Made by a program: the position numbers and the translations under genes. 64,000 nucleotides of DNA from Siphonobacter sp. BAB-5405. GTDB lineage: Bacteria; Bacteroidota; Bacteroidia; Cytophagales; Spirosomataceae. The stretch lies in contig NZ_NJAG01000026.1 in the NCBI RefSeq assembly GCF_002872335.1, forward strand, positions 20,025-84,024. The letters are read 5' to 3'. Shown here piece after piece: positions 17,108 through 24,938 of this stretch. Below the pieces are notes generated by a model, which ran no database searches, was not told the origin of the DNA, and worked only from the letters and a program-made list of their open reading frames with translations. Numbering within the stretch: the stretch's first letter is position 1; each line of letters begins with the position of its first letter.

Positions 17108-17896
17108 TTACGGAAACGCCAGCGGATCGGGGTACTGGAACGTGTACGCCAGTTGAGTGATCAGTTTTTCCGAAGAAATTACCTTAAACGGGACGGGTGC
17201 TTCCGGTGTCTTGAATATGGGCGGAGCCCAGCCGTGTTGTTCCGCGTTTCGTTCGTAAATGGCCCGCCGTACCGGATGCTCGGGAGCTACTACGTTGAAG
17301 GTTTCATTCCAGACGTCTTGTTGTAAGAGGGTCTCAATAATGCCAATGACGTCGTCACGGTGCACAAAGTTGACGGGTACATCTCCGGTATCTACCGTTT
17401 TCCCGATGAAGTACTTCCCGGCAATCCGGTCATAGCCCATTAGGCCGCCGCAGCGGAGTACGGTCAGCGGAAACGTGCTTTCCTGTAGCAGATGTTCAAC
17501 GGTAACCAAAGGATGATTTTCCAGCGTTGGTCCGTATTCATCGAGTTCCGTACTGGTTTCGGGATACACGGAAGTCGAGGAAATGTAGATCAGTTTTCCC
17601 CGGAAATCGGTCATCTGGTGCAGTAACTGGCGAATCTGTTGCGGATGAAAATCGTCGCCCTGCGAGCTGGCCCGGGGTGGAATACTAATGATCAGTACCT
17701 CTGCATTTAGCAAAGCAGCTAAATCCCCTGTTGGTTCGGGATTGAAATTCAGAAGCACGGGCTGAATGCCCGCCTGAGCCAGCAATGTAAGTTTTGCTTC
17801 CGAAGTGGTCGTTCCGATCACCGTATGCCCTTGTTCGGCCAGTGCTTTGCCCAGCGGTAAGCCCAGCCAGCCGCAACCCAGAATACTAACGTTCAT
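17108..17896 (-). CDS. NAD(P)-binding epimerase/reductase-like protein (YeeZ type)
   Basis: 262 residues of atypical extended-SDR fold. Rossmann motif GCGWLGLPLG (residues 7-16) uses GxGxxG with an unusual Trp, as in YeeZ-like proteins; ISSTSVYP (about 106) holds the strand-end Ser and Tyr, and VNFVHRDDVIG (about 177) is the conserved substrate-lid strand. The catalytic YxxxK is not evident, so reductase activity is unproven. It starts 4 bp after nadD's stop, so it is translationally coupled to nadD. Confidence 0.8.
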   Translation of the reverse strand: MNVSILGCGWLGLPLGKALAEQGHTVIGTTTSEAKLTLLAQAGIQPVLLNFNPEPTGDLAALLNAEVLIISIPPRASSQGDDFHPQQIRQLLHQMTDFRGKLIYISSTSVYPETSTELDEYGPTLENHPLVTVEHLLQESTFPLTVLRCGGLMGYDRIAGKYFIGKTVDTGDVPVNFVHRDDVIGIIETLLQQDVWNETFNVVAPEHPVRRAIYERNAEQHGWAPPIFKTPEAPVPFKVISSEKLITQLAYTFQYPDPLAFP

Positions 17897-17900
17897 TCCT

Positions 17901-18473
17901 TTAGACGTAAAATTTTTTCCAGCGAATATAGGCTTCTACTTCTTCGGGGACCATATACCGAATGGTTCGTTCGGCCTTGATTTGTGCCCGGATGAATGTA
18001 GCCGAAATATCCAACAGGGGTGATTCCACCAGCCGGACGTTGGGATGATCCACCAGATCGCTCGGCTCGGCATTGGGCCGGGGATAGACGTATAGGCCAA
18101 ATTCACTCAGAATTTGCTCGTGTTCTTTCCAATTTGGAAACTGGCCCAGGTTATCGCCACCGATGATGAGTCGAAAGGTATGCTGGGGAAACTTCTCCTG
18201 TAGCTTCAGCAGCGTATCGATGGTATAACTCGGACGCGGCATGGTAAACTCCACATCACTGACTTTGAACTTGGAATTGTTCTGAATGGCCAGCGAAACC
18301 AGTTTGTACCGATCTTCCTCGTGCAGGAGTTGCTTATTTTTTTTGAAGGGATTCTGGGGAGAAACCACAAACCAAACCTGATCCAGATCGGTCGTCTCGG
18401 CCATAACATTCGCTACAATCAAATGGCCGATATGAATGGGATTAAACGAACCGAAAAAGAGACCAATGTTCAT
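17901..18473 (-). CDS. nadD: Nicotinate-nucleotide adenylyltransferase
   Basis: Transfers AMP from ATP to nicotinate mononucleotide in NAD synthesis. 190 residues. The nucleotidyltransferase motif is GSFNPIHIGHL at residues 8-18, followed by WFVVSPQNPFKK, and the C-terminal ISATFIRAQI gives the ISSTxIR motif. The frame is open for another 25 codons upstream, but those would encode an Asn/Gln/Leu/Lys-rich repeat made entirely by the heptamer tract, so the ATG at 18473 is preferred. Confidence 0.94.
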   Translation of the reverse strand: MNIGLFFGSFNPIHIGHLIVANVMAETTDLDQVWFVVSPQNPFKKNKQLLHEEDRYKLVSLAIQNNSKFKVSDVEFTMPRPSYTIDTLLKLQEKFPQHTFRLIIGGDNLGQFPNWKEHEQILSEFGLYVYPRPNAEPSDLVDHPNVRLVESPLLDISATFIRAQIKAERTIRYMVPEEVEAYIRWKKFYV

Positions 18474-18570
18474 GTTGTTATTAGTTTTTAGTTGATCGTT
18501 ATGGGTTTTTAGTTGTTCGTTACTGAGCAAATTATCAACAACCAACAACTAAAAACCAACAACCAATCTC
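18474..18570. repeat. Heptamer-periodic inverted tract between nadD and rmuC
   Basis: From 18480 the sequence reads in sevens (ATTAGTT, TTTAGTT, GATCGTT, ATGGGTT, TTTAGTT, GTTCGTT), and from 18535 in A/C-rich sevens (ATCAACA, ACCAACA, ACTAAAA, ACCAACA). The arms are complementary: the 14-mer at 18504-18517 is the exact reverse complement of 18544-18557. It fills the whole gap between rmuC's end and nadD's start. Confidence 0.7.
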
Positions 18571-19833
18571 TTACTCTTCTGCCTGATCCAGCCACGATTT
18601 CGGTAACTCCTTGGTAGCCCGGGCTCCGAGTGTACGGATTTTTTCGGCTGTGCGAATCAGATTGCCCTTGCCTTCGTAGAGTTTCTTGACGGCCTCGTCG
18701 TAAGCGGATTGAGAAGATTTTAGCGTATCACCTACCTTCTGTAAGTCGCGGATAAAGCCTTCAAATTTGTCGTACAGTTCACCACTCAAGCGGGCAATTT
18801 CCAGTGAATTCTTACTCTGTTTTTCGAATTTCCAGAGGCTTGATACTGTACGCAAGGTAGCCAGCAAGGTAGTAGGACTGACGAGTACAATCCGCCGTTC
18901 CCAGGCAAAGTTAAACAATTCGGCATCCGACTGAATGGCCAGACTGAAGGCCGGCTCAATCGGCATGAAGAGCAATACAAAATCGGGGGAAATCAGGCCC
19001 TGAGCCGTTTCGTAACGTTTTTCGGCCAGAATCCGGATGTGACTGCGAACGGAAGTCAAGTGAGCCGAGAGGTACTTATGCCGCTCGGTTTCGTCATCAC
19101 AGCCAATGCAGCGTTCGTAGGCGACCAGCGAAACTTTGGCATCCACGATCAGGTGCTTGTTATCGGGTAAACAGATGACTACATCGGGCCGGATGATGCT
19201 GTTATCCACATTCTGGGTCAGTACCTGCGTCAGGTACTCCTTGCCTTTGACCAGACCGGAACGTTCCAGTACTTTTTCCAGAATCACTTCGCCCCAGTTA
19301 CCCTGCTGTTTCGTATCGCCCTTGAGGGCTTTGGCAAGGTTATCAGCGTCCTGACTGAGTCGCTGGCTTAAGTCGTGCAACTTGCGTACTTCGGCGAGCA
19401 AACTGACTTTATCCCGTAGTTCCTCCTTGTAATTTTCTTCGATTTTCCGTTCGAACGCCTGAATCTTCTCGCCCAGCGGATGCAGAATCTGGTGCAGATT
19501 AACCTGATTCTGTTCCGTAAAGCGACGCGATTTTTCTTCGAGTAAGTCGTTGGCCAAGAGCCGGAATTGGGCGGAGAGTTCTTCCTGCTGGAAGTGAAGT
19601 TTATCTTCCAGATTGCGGTAATCAGCTTCCAGAGCCGCCAGTTGACGGTTCAGATCCAGCGTACTACCGCGTTCTTTTTCCAGAGCGGTTCGGAGCTGGC
19701 CGTTCTCGTCACGAGCGGTTTTCAGCGAAGCTTCCGCCACCCGTACCTGCGAACCACTTTGCCCTTTGGCAACCAGCCACGCAGCCACGGCTCCAATCGC
19801 CAGCCCGAGAAAAAGAAAGAGAAAATCGCTCAA
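18571..19833 (-). CDS. rmuC: DNA recombination protein RmuC
   Basis: 420 residues: one N-terminal membrane helix (about 3-20, FLFLFLGLAIGAVAAWLVA), a long coiled coil (about 25-150), then the RmuC nuclease-like core with GNWGEVILEKVLERSGL (about 178), RPDVVICLP, LIVDAKVSL (about 231) and FMPIEPAF. Known: RmuC limits DNA inversions and recombination in E. coli; its core belongs to the PD-(D/E)xK-like group and the Asp/Lys of VDAK fit this. A 66-residue gene precedes it by 19 bp and is probably cotranscribed. An exact DnaA box occurs in the coding region (19202-19210). Confidence 0.94.
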   Translation of the reverse strand: MSDFLFLFLGLAIGAVAAWLVAKGQSGSQVRVAEASLKTARDENGQLRTALEKERGSTLDLNRQLAALEADYRNLEDKLHFQQEELSAQFRLLANDLLEEKSRRFTEQNQVNLHQILHPLGEKIQAFERKIEENYKEELRDKVSLLAEVRKLHDLSQRLSQDADNLAKALKGDTKQQGNWGEVILEKVLERSGLVKGKEYLTQVLTQNVDNSIIRPDVVICLPDNKHLIVDAKVSLVAYERCIGCDDETERHKYLSAHLTSVRSHIRILAEKRYETAQGLISPDFVLLFMPIEPAFSLAIQSDAELFNFAWERRIVLVSPTTLLATLRTVSSLWKFEKQSKNSLEIARLSGELYDKFEGFIRDLQKVGDTLKSSQSAYDEAVKKLYEGKGNLIRTAEKIRTLGARATKELPKSWLDQAEE

Positions 19834-19852
19834 GAATCAGCCGATTAAAAAC

Positions 19853-20053
19853 TTAATTCAAATGGGGTTTCAGTATGTTCGACACACGAACATTAGCTTC
19901 CTGCTGTAACAGGGGGAAAGCCTCAATCAACTCCGCCGGAGCCACTGGTTGGCTGGCTTCAACGGTTTCCGTAATGGTAACAAAAGGCAAATGATCCAGT
20001 AACTGCTTCATAAAAACAGCCTGATCTTCGGGGATATCAATTGTAATTTTCAT
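19853..20053 (-). CDS. Small hypothetical protein, antitoxin-like
   Basis: 66 residues starting MKITIDIPEDQAVFMKQLLD, a beta strand then helix as in short Bacteroidota antitoxin-like proteins with an N-terminal ribbon-helix-helix-like look. No toxin gene is adjacent: the next gene, 19 bp away, is rmuC. I do not assign a function. Codon use and position before rmuC argue that it is real. Confidence 0.55.
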   Translation of the reverse strand: MKITIDIPEDQAVFMKQLLDHLPFVTITETVEASQPVAPAELIEAFPLLQQEANVRVSNILKPHLN

Positions 20054-20066
20054 GACTTCACGCTTC

Positions 20067-20296
20067 TCGTTTAACGTTTGATGGGTTTGAGGTTTGATCG
20101 CACTTCAACTAATATTCGACAATCATTCAGGTTTGAGCTGAGTTTAAGGTTTGAATTCGTTTGAAGTTTGATGGCAGCCCACCCATTCCAAACGTATGAA
20201 ACCTTAAACCCTTACAAATCAGTTCACAAAAACTCAAACTTTAAACTTTCAAACCTTGTACTTTAAACCCTCAAACTTTCTCAAACCCATCAACCA
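20067..20296. repeat. Heptamer-periodic inverted tract between prfA and the small gene
   Basis: A G/T-rich arm (20067-20175, repeats of GTTTGA within sevens) faces an A/C-rich arm (20190-20296, sevens such as CTCAAAC, TTTAAAC, TTTCAAA). Exact complementary pairs: 20080-20091 with 20280-20291 (12 bp) and 20146-20154 with 20249-20257 (9 bp). The whole can fold as one long imperfect hairpin. Confidence 0.7.
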
Positions 20297-20300
20297 ACCT

Positions 20301-21371
20301 TTACACCGCTCCTTCTTTCAAACGTTCGGCGTTTTCGGCGATTCGCAATTGTTCGATGAAATCACCAATCTCTCCGTCCATAACGGCCGGAAGGTTATAC
20401 ACGGTATAGCCAATGCGGTGATCCGTCACGCGGGATTGTGGATAATTATACGTCCGGATTTTGTCGGAACGGTCGCCGGAGCCTACCATGCTCTTACGGG
20501 CACCCGAAATCTCGGCCTGTTGCTTGGCCAGTTCCATTTCGTAGAGGCGTGACCGCAGTACGGTCATGGCTTTCTCAAAGTTCTTGATCTGCGAACGTTC
20601 GTCCTGACACTGCACGACCAGTCCCGTGGGCAAGTGCGTCACCCGAACGGCCGAGTACGTGGTGTTTACAGACTGTCCACCCGCACCCGACGAACAGAAG
20701 GTATCCTTCCGAATATCGTTCATGTTGATCTGTACGTCCACTTCTTCCGCTTCGGGCAGTACCGCTACGGATGCGGCTGAGGTGTGAATACGGCCCTGCG
20801 TTTCGGTCGCGGGTACGCGTTGAACGCGGTGTACGCCCGACTCGAATTTGAGTTTTCCGTATACGTCTTCCCCCTGTACCGAAACGATGATTTCCTTGAA
20901 ACCACCCGAGCTACCTTCGGTCTGGTCCATGATCTGGAACTGCCAGCCCTGATTCTGGGCAAAACGCTGGTACATCCGGAAAATGTCTCCGGCAAAAATG
21001 GCCGCTTCGTCACCACCCGTACCGCCGCGAACTTCGAGGATGATGTTCCGGCTGTCGTTAGGGTCTTTCGGAATCAGTAATTCTTTCAGCTCCTGTTCGA
21101 GTACTTCCTGATTGGGCTCGAGTTCATCGAGTTCCATCTTGGCCATTTCCCGAAACTCTTCGTCTTTTTCTGTCGTCAGTACTTCTTTAGCCGAGGCGAT
21201 TTGTCCCAGCAGCAATTGGTACTCTTCGTATTTCTTGACGATTTTTTCCAGATCTTTGTACTCTTTACTCAGGGTTTTATATCGTTTCACATCGCTGGCC
21301 ACTTCGGGCTGAACGATCTGCTGGGATACTTCGTGGAAGCGTTCGCGTATGGCTTCTAATTGCTCAAGCAT
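20301..21371 (-). CDS. prfA: Peptide chain release factor 1
   Basis: Reads UAA and UAG and triggers peptide release. 356 residues. The GGQ motif sits in SSGAGGQSVNT (about 226-236), and the RF1-type codon-reading element is PAT in RVPATETQG (about 183), not the SPF of RF2. The N-terminal domain is a helical bundle. A -7 box (TATCTTTG, minus, 21440-21447) lies 69 bp upstream. The heptamer tract begins only 5 bp after the stop. Confidence 0.97.
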   Translation of the reverse strand: MLEQLEAIRERFHEVSQQIVQPEVASDVKRYKTLSKEYKDLEKIVKKYEEYQLLLGQIASAKEVLTTEKDEEFREMAKMELDELEPNQEVLEQELKELLIPKDPNDSRNIILEVRGGTGGDEAAIFAGDIFRMYQRFAQNQGWQFQIMDQTEGSSGGFKEIIVSVQGEDVYGKLKFESGVHRVQRVPATETQGRIHTSAASVAVLPEAEEVDVQINMNDIRKDTFCSSGAGGQSVNTTYSAVRVTHLPTGLVVQCQDERSQIKNFEKAMTVLRSRLYEMELAKQQAEISGARKSMVGSGDRSDKIRTYNYPQSRVTDHRIGYTVYNLPAVMDGEIGDFIEQLRIAENAERLKEGAV

Positions 21372-21439
21372 AAGGATACTATGAATAGGTTTTCCCTACT
21401 AACGGAAAACGTTGCTTTTAAACAAGGACAAATTTTCCA

Positions 21440-21447
21440 CAAAGATA
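21440..21447 (-). promoter_or_regulatory. -7 box TATCTTTG for prfA
   Basis: Plus strand CAAAGATA; exact -7 consensus on the minus strand, 69 bp before the prfA ATG. Confidence 0.6.
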
Positions 21448-21556
21448 ACTATAATAAGATGTACCAACGACAGAACCTAAAGCAAAGGCTTCGTGTTGAG
21501 TAAGATAAGTACCGCTGATTTCTAATTCTTTTTTGAGAACTTCTTACATTTACTGC

Positions 21557-21934
21557 GTGAAATTCTTCAAAAGCATAGGAGTTTTTTGTTTGCTGGTACT
21601 GAGCGTGCATTCCGCTTGGGCCATCGATATTCCTTTGTTCGGAAAAACCCGAAAAGTTGTCATCAATGGACAGGTGGTGCGGGTACGGCGAGCAAACGTC
21701 ATTTTGAAAGTGAGTCCGGACGTACGGATCACTGCTTTTAATACACCCTGGGGTCGTCGGCAATTTGACAAGCTGAGCGAATTTGTGAATTTACCCTTCT
21801 TACGGGCGGATCGGGTCTTTGCCCCTCCCTCGTATCTTCGAGTGCTCACTCCGGCCCCGAACGAAGTCCCCGACTTTACCTCTTTTTCCACGCCGGCTCT
21901 TTCAAAGAAATTCCCCCAGCTGGCTGCCCGTTAA
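21557..21934 (+). CDS. Secreted hypothetical protein
   Basis: 125 residues from the GTG at 21557, which begins a signal peptide (VKFFKSIGVFCLLVLSVHSAWA); an in-frame TTG at 21533 would add eight residues that spoil it. The mature part is basic (KTRKVVINGQVVRVRRANVI) with a Pro-rich end. No family recognised. The next gene, a lipoprotein, starts 16 bp downstream, so the two likely form an operon. Confidence 0.5.
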   Translation: MKFFKSIGVFCLLVLSVHSAWAIDIPLFGKTRKVVINGQVVRVRRANVILKVSPDVRITAFNTPWGRRQFDKLSEFVNLPFLRADRVFAPPSYLRVLTPAPNEVPDFTSFSTPALSKKFPQLAAR

Positions 21935-21949
21935 CGAAGCACACCGATT

Positions 21950-22525
21950 ATGAAACGAGTAGCAAGTGTACTTGTAGTAAGTACGCTCCTGATTACGTCC
22001 TGCGAATTCAAACGCCTGGATACTGCTAAAATGCAGCAGGAAATACAAAATCAGAAGATTAAGCACGTGACCAGTGCTCAGGTTTCTACCCTGGCTACTG
22101 AGCAGGGGGATGCCATAGGCCGGGTCATGGAGCGTCAACCTGTACGGGCTTTAATGACCAAAGCTTTGGTGGATTCGCTCGCTCAGGCGTACGGAGCCCG
22201 TATTGAATTTGTACCGGTTTCTCAATGGAATCAGCCCCGCTTTGATGCCAAGACGAAAGAAGTCTTCGCGGCGTATCAGTACAATGCCGAAAAACAATTG
22301 CCGCAGGAAAATAACATCCAGAAAATTGGCGATGGCAGCGAATGGCTGTATACGATTCCAGTAGTCATGACGCCGGAATTGACAACAGCATTTAACCAAA
22401 AGCAGCTTCCTGGTCTTCAACCGCAAAGAGAAAAGGAATTGCTGGGTTTGTGGGCGGTTCATTTAAGTCGGAAAGAAATTGTACGGCGAATTGATCCAAA
22501 AACGCTGGAAAAAGGTAAATTGTAA
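21950..22525 (+). CDS. Hypothetical lipoprotein
   Basis: 191 residues with lipobox LITSC (Cys18). The mature chain is soluble and mixed alpha/beta, with QGDAIGRVMERQPVR near residue 52. This resembles the helical start of DUF3365-like periplasmic sensors, but the haem CxxCH is absent, so the similarity is weak. No function assigned. A terminator follows at 22548. Confidence 0.65.
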   Translation: MKRVASVLVVSTLLITSCEFKRLDTAKMQQEIQNQKIKHVTSAQVSTLATEQGDAIGRVMERQPVRALMTKALVDSLAQAYGARIEFVPVSQWNQPRFDAKTKEVFAAYQYNAEKQLPQENNIQKIGDGSEWLYTIPVVMTPELTTAFNQKQLPGLQPQREKELLGLWAVHLSRKEIVRRIDPKTLEKGKL

Positions 22526-22547
22526 GACCTTGCATCGCCTCTACCTG

Positions 22548-22580
22548 AAAAAACGTTTCTAATGCTGGAAACGTTTTTTT
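22548..22580 (+). terminator. Terminator after the lipoprotein gene
   Basis: AAAAAACGTTTC pairs with GAAACGTTTTTT across an 8-nt loop; A-tract and T-tract make it bidirectional. Confidence 0.8.
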
Positions 22581-22613
22581 GATACCATAACGGCATTATT
22601 TAGCTTATCCTTC

Positions 22614-24266
22614 ATGGAAAATCATTCTGATAAAAACATCCGCAACAGTACGTCGATGATTCGCTTGCCGATGTTACTGGCGGCTACGCTGGCCGGAGGT
22701 ATCCTAATTGGAGCGACCTTTTTTGGGGGCCGTACCCGCTATTCAGGCGATCTGGTACGCAACCTCAATAAGTTTCGGGAAGTACTGACTTACATTGATA
22801 ACGCCTACGTCGATTCCGTAAATACGGATACACTGGTAGACTACTCCCTGGAAAAAATGATGACGCACCTGGACCCCCACAGCGTCTATATTCCCAAGAA
22901 GGAGGTAGCGGCGGCCAAAGCTCAGCTCGAATCAGGCTTTGACGGCATTGGCGTTGAGTTCAATATTTTTAACGATACAGTTTTTGTGATCAATGCCATT
23001 CCCGGCGGACCGGCGGCTACGGCAGGCATGCGTTCGGGGGATCGGTTGATTCGGGCGGATGGTACGCCGTTGACCGGTAAAAAAGTGGATAACCAGCTGA
23101 TCTTTAGTAAACTCCGGGGGCCGGGTGGTTCGGCGGTGAAGCTGGAGATTCAGCGGCGGGGCGAAAAAAACCTGCTGAATTTTAACGTAACCCGGGGCCG
23201 GATTCCTTCCTATTCCGTTTCGGCCAGCTATCTTATTGACGGCAATACGGGCTATATCAAAATTGATCGTTTCGCGGAATCGACTTACAATGAATTCCGT
23301 AGTCAGCTGGCTTCGCTTAAAAAGCAGGGAATGAGTCGGCTGGTACTGGACTTACGCGGCAACGGGGGCGGCTTCAAGGATCGGGCGACGGATATTGTGG
23401 ACGAATTACTGGGTGGTAATAAGCTCATTGTCAAAACGGACGGCAAGGGTACGCAGTTCGACGATGAAACGTACGCCCGCAAGGAAGGTCTCTTTGAAAA
23501 AGGAGCCGTCGTCTTATTGATTGACGAAAACTCGGCGTCGGCATCTGAAATCGTAGCCGGAGCCTTGCAGGATCATGACCGGGCATTACTCGTAGGCCGT
23601 CGTACGTTTGGAAAAGGACTGGTACAGACGCCCATCGATTTGTCGGATGGTTCACAGATTCGAATCACGGTTTCGCGGTATTACACGCCCAGTGGCCGTT
23701 GCATTCAGAAACCTTACGCCATTTACGAGTCAGATGATCGGTACAAAGACGGCGAGCTATTCGTAGCAGATAGTATCAAATTCGACAAAAATCAGGCGTT
23801 TAAAACGGATAACGGTCGGGCAGTCTACGGCGGTGGCGGTATTATTCCCGATATTTTTGTTTCGGTGGATACGAGTTATCGTACCAAATATCTGTATCAG
23901 CTAGCCGCTCGTAACGTTATTGCGGAGTACGCCTTCCGGTATGCTCTGGACAATCGGGCCAAATTGAGCGAACAAACGTTTAAGGACTACTTACAGAAAT
24001 TTACGGTAAGCGATGCGATGATCAACGAAGTAGCCACGATGGCTGCCGCCTCAGGAATCAAGCGAAACGAGGCCGACCTGAGCCGTTCTAAACGCTACAT
24101 TCAGGATCAGGTGAAAGCTTTGGTAGCGAGTTATATCTGGGAAAAGCGTTCGAGTACGGCGGGGCTGCGGAATGAATTGTATCAGGTTCTGAACGCGAAC
24201 GATGCCTTGTATAAAAAAGCGTTAATGTATTTCCCGCAGGCAGATCAAATGGCGGCCAAGCAGTAA
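22614..24266 (+). CDS. S41-family C-terminal processing protease (CtpA/Prc type)
   Basis: 550 residues. A single N-terminal membrane anchor (about 18-36), a PDZ domain (about 95-170, with GFDGIGVEFN), and the S41 protease core. The catalytic dyad is Ser309 in NSASASEIVAGAL and Lys334 in RTFGKGLVQ, 25 residues apart as in E. coli Prc. The C-terminal helical region (about 420-550) is Bacteroidota-typical. Acts in the periplasm on the C-termini of secreted or envelope proteins. Terminators on both sides make it a single-gene unit. Confidence 0.94.
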   Translation: MENHSDKNIRNSTSMIRLPMLLAATLAGGILIGATFFGGRTRYSGDLVRNLNKFREVLTYIDNAYVDSVNTDTLVDYSLEKMMTHLDPHSVYIPKKEVAAAKAQLESGFDGIGVEFNIFNDTVFVINAIPGGPAATAGMRSGDRLIRADGTPLTGKKVDNQLIFSKLRGPGGSAVKLEIQRRGEKNLLNFNVTRGRIPSYSVSASYLIDGNTGYIKIDRFAESTYNEFRSQLASLKKQGMSRLVLDLRGNGGGFKDRATDIVDELLGGNKLIVKTDGKGTQFDDETYARKEGLFEKGAVVLLIDENSASASEIVAGALQDHDRALLVGRRTFGKGLVQTPIDLSDGSQIRITVSRYYTPSGRCIQKPYAIYESDDRYKDGELFVADSIKFDKNQAFKTDNGRAVYGGGGIIPDIFVSVDTSYRTKYLYQLAARNVIAEYAFRYALDNRAKLSEQTFKDYLQKFTVSDAMINEVATMAAASGIKRNEADLSRSKRYIQDQVKALVASYIWEKRSSTAGLRNELYQVLNANDALYKKALMYFPQADQMAAKQ

Positions 24267-24298
24267 CGGGGAACGCAATTTTCTCAGGTGCATTTTAC

Positions 24299-24331
24299 AA
24301 AAAAGGAGGAGCAGGACGCTCCTCCTTTTTT
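24299..24331. terminator. Bidirectional terminator between convergent genes
   Basis: GGAGGAGC, 5-nt loop, GCTCCTCC, flanked by A6 and T6; serves the protease gene and the minus-strand gene beyond. Confidence 0.9.
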
Positions 24332-24335
24332 GTGA

Positions 24336-24809
24336 TTATTCCGTAACGACGGGTTCTGTTTTCCGTAGTTGCCAGGTTACCCCCAGCCAGCTACGGAAAT
24401 TACCCGTTTTGAAATCCTGACGTGAATACGGCGTCAGCTCAAAGGAGATACCCAGCTGAGGGACTTTAACCAGTGGCGTAACCCGCGTACCAACGCTGAG
24501 AAAATAACCCTGCACCAACCGCGTTTTGGAATCGACCAGCTTGCCTACAATTCCCATATTTGCCCCTACACCGGCATAAAACAAATGCTGGGGCTTACGA
24601 ACAAACGTTACCATTGGAGCCAGTTCGGTGTTGAGGGAAGAAAAAATGGAATTTGTCTGAAAACGAGCTTCCCCCCAGATCCGATGACGGGGATTACTAC
24701 TGACCGTCAATACACTGTTAAAGGGATAATAGCCGACTACGACCTGAGCACACAGCGACTGAAAAGCCGACGTCAGCAGCAGTCCACTCACCAGGTAAAG
24801 AAATTTCAT
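24336..24809 (-). CDS. Secreted or outer-membrane hypothetical protein
   Basis: 157 residues from the ATG at 24809, which starts a clean signal peptide (MKFLYLVSGLLLTSAFQSLCA); an ATG six codons upstream is possible. The mature part alternates as in an eight-strand beta-barrel (GYYPFNSVLTVSSN, FYAGVGANMGIVG, ISFELTPYSRQDF) and ends in a short tail. Not assigned to a named family. Confidence 0.65.
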   Translation of the reverse strand: MKFLYLVSGLLLTSAFQSLCAQVVVGYYPFNSVLTVSSNPRHRIWGEARFQTNSIFSSLNTELAPMVTFVRKPQHLFYAGVGANMGIVGKLVDSKTRLVQGYFLSVGTRVTPLVKVPQLGISFELTPYSRQDFKTGNFRSWLGVTWQLRKTEPVVTE

Positions 24810-24886
24810 ACGTGAACGTTTTATCAAAAGTACGATTCTCTGGTCCTCATTAGCTAGGGATTTGGGAATTTGGCTCTTGCCTTGCC

Positions 24887-24894
24887 TACCTTTG
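24887..24894 (+). promoter_or_regulatory. -7 box TACCTTTG for the flippase gene
   Basis: Exact TAnnTTTG. It overlaps a possible upstream in-frame coding extension and so places the start at the ATG at 24939. Confidence 0.55.
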
Positions 24895-24938
24895 CGGAAC
24901 GTACACGAGAATATTCTGCCAGGTACGGAAAGACTTGT

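Noticed and set aside
18474..18548. N-terminal extension of NadD encoded by the heptamer tract
   Set aside because: Would add an Asn/Gln/Lys repeat not found in the family; the ATG at 18473 gives the exact NadD start.
19853..20053. Toxin-antitoxin system
   Set aside because: The small protein looks antitoxin-like, but no toxin gene is adjacent; the neighbour is rmuC.
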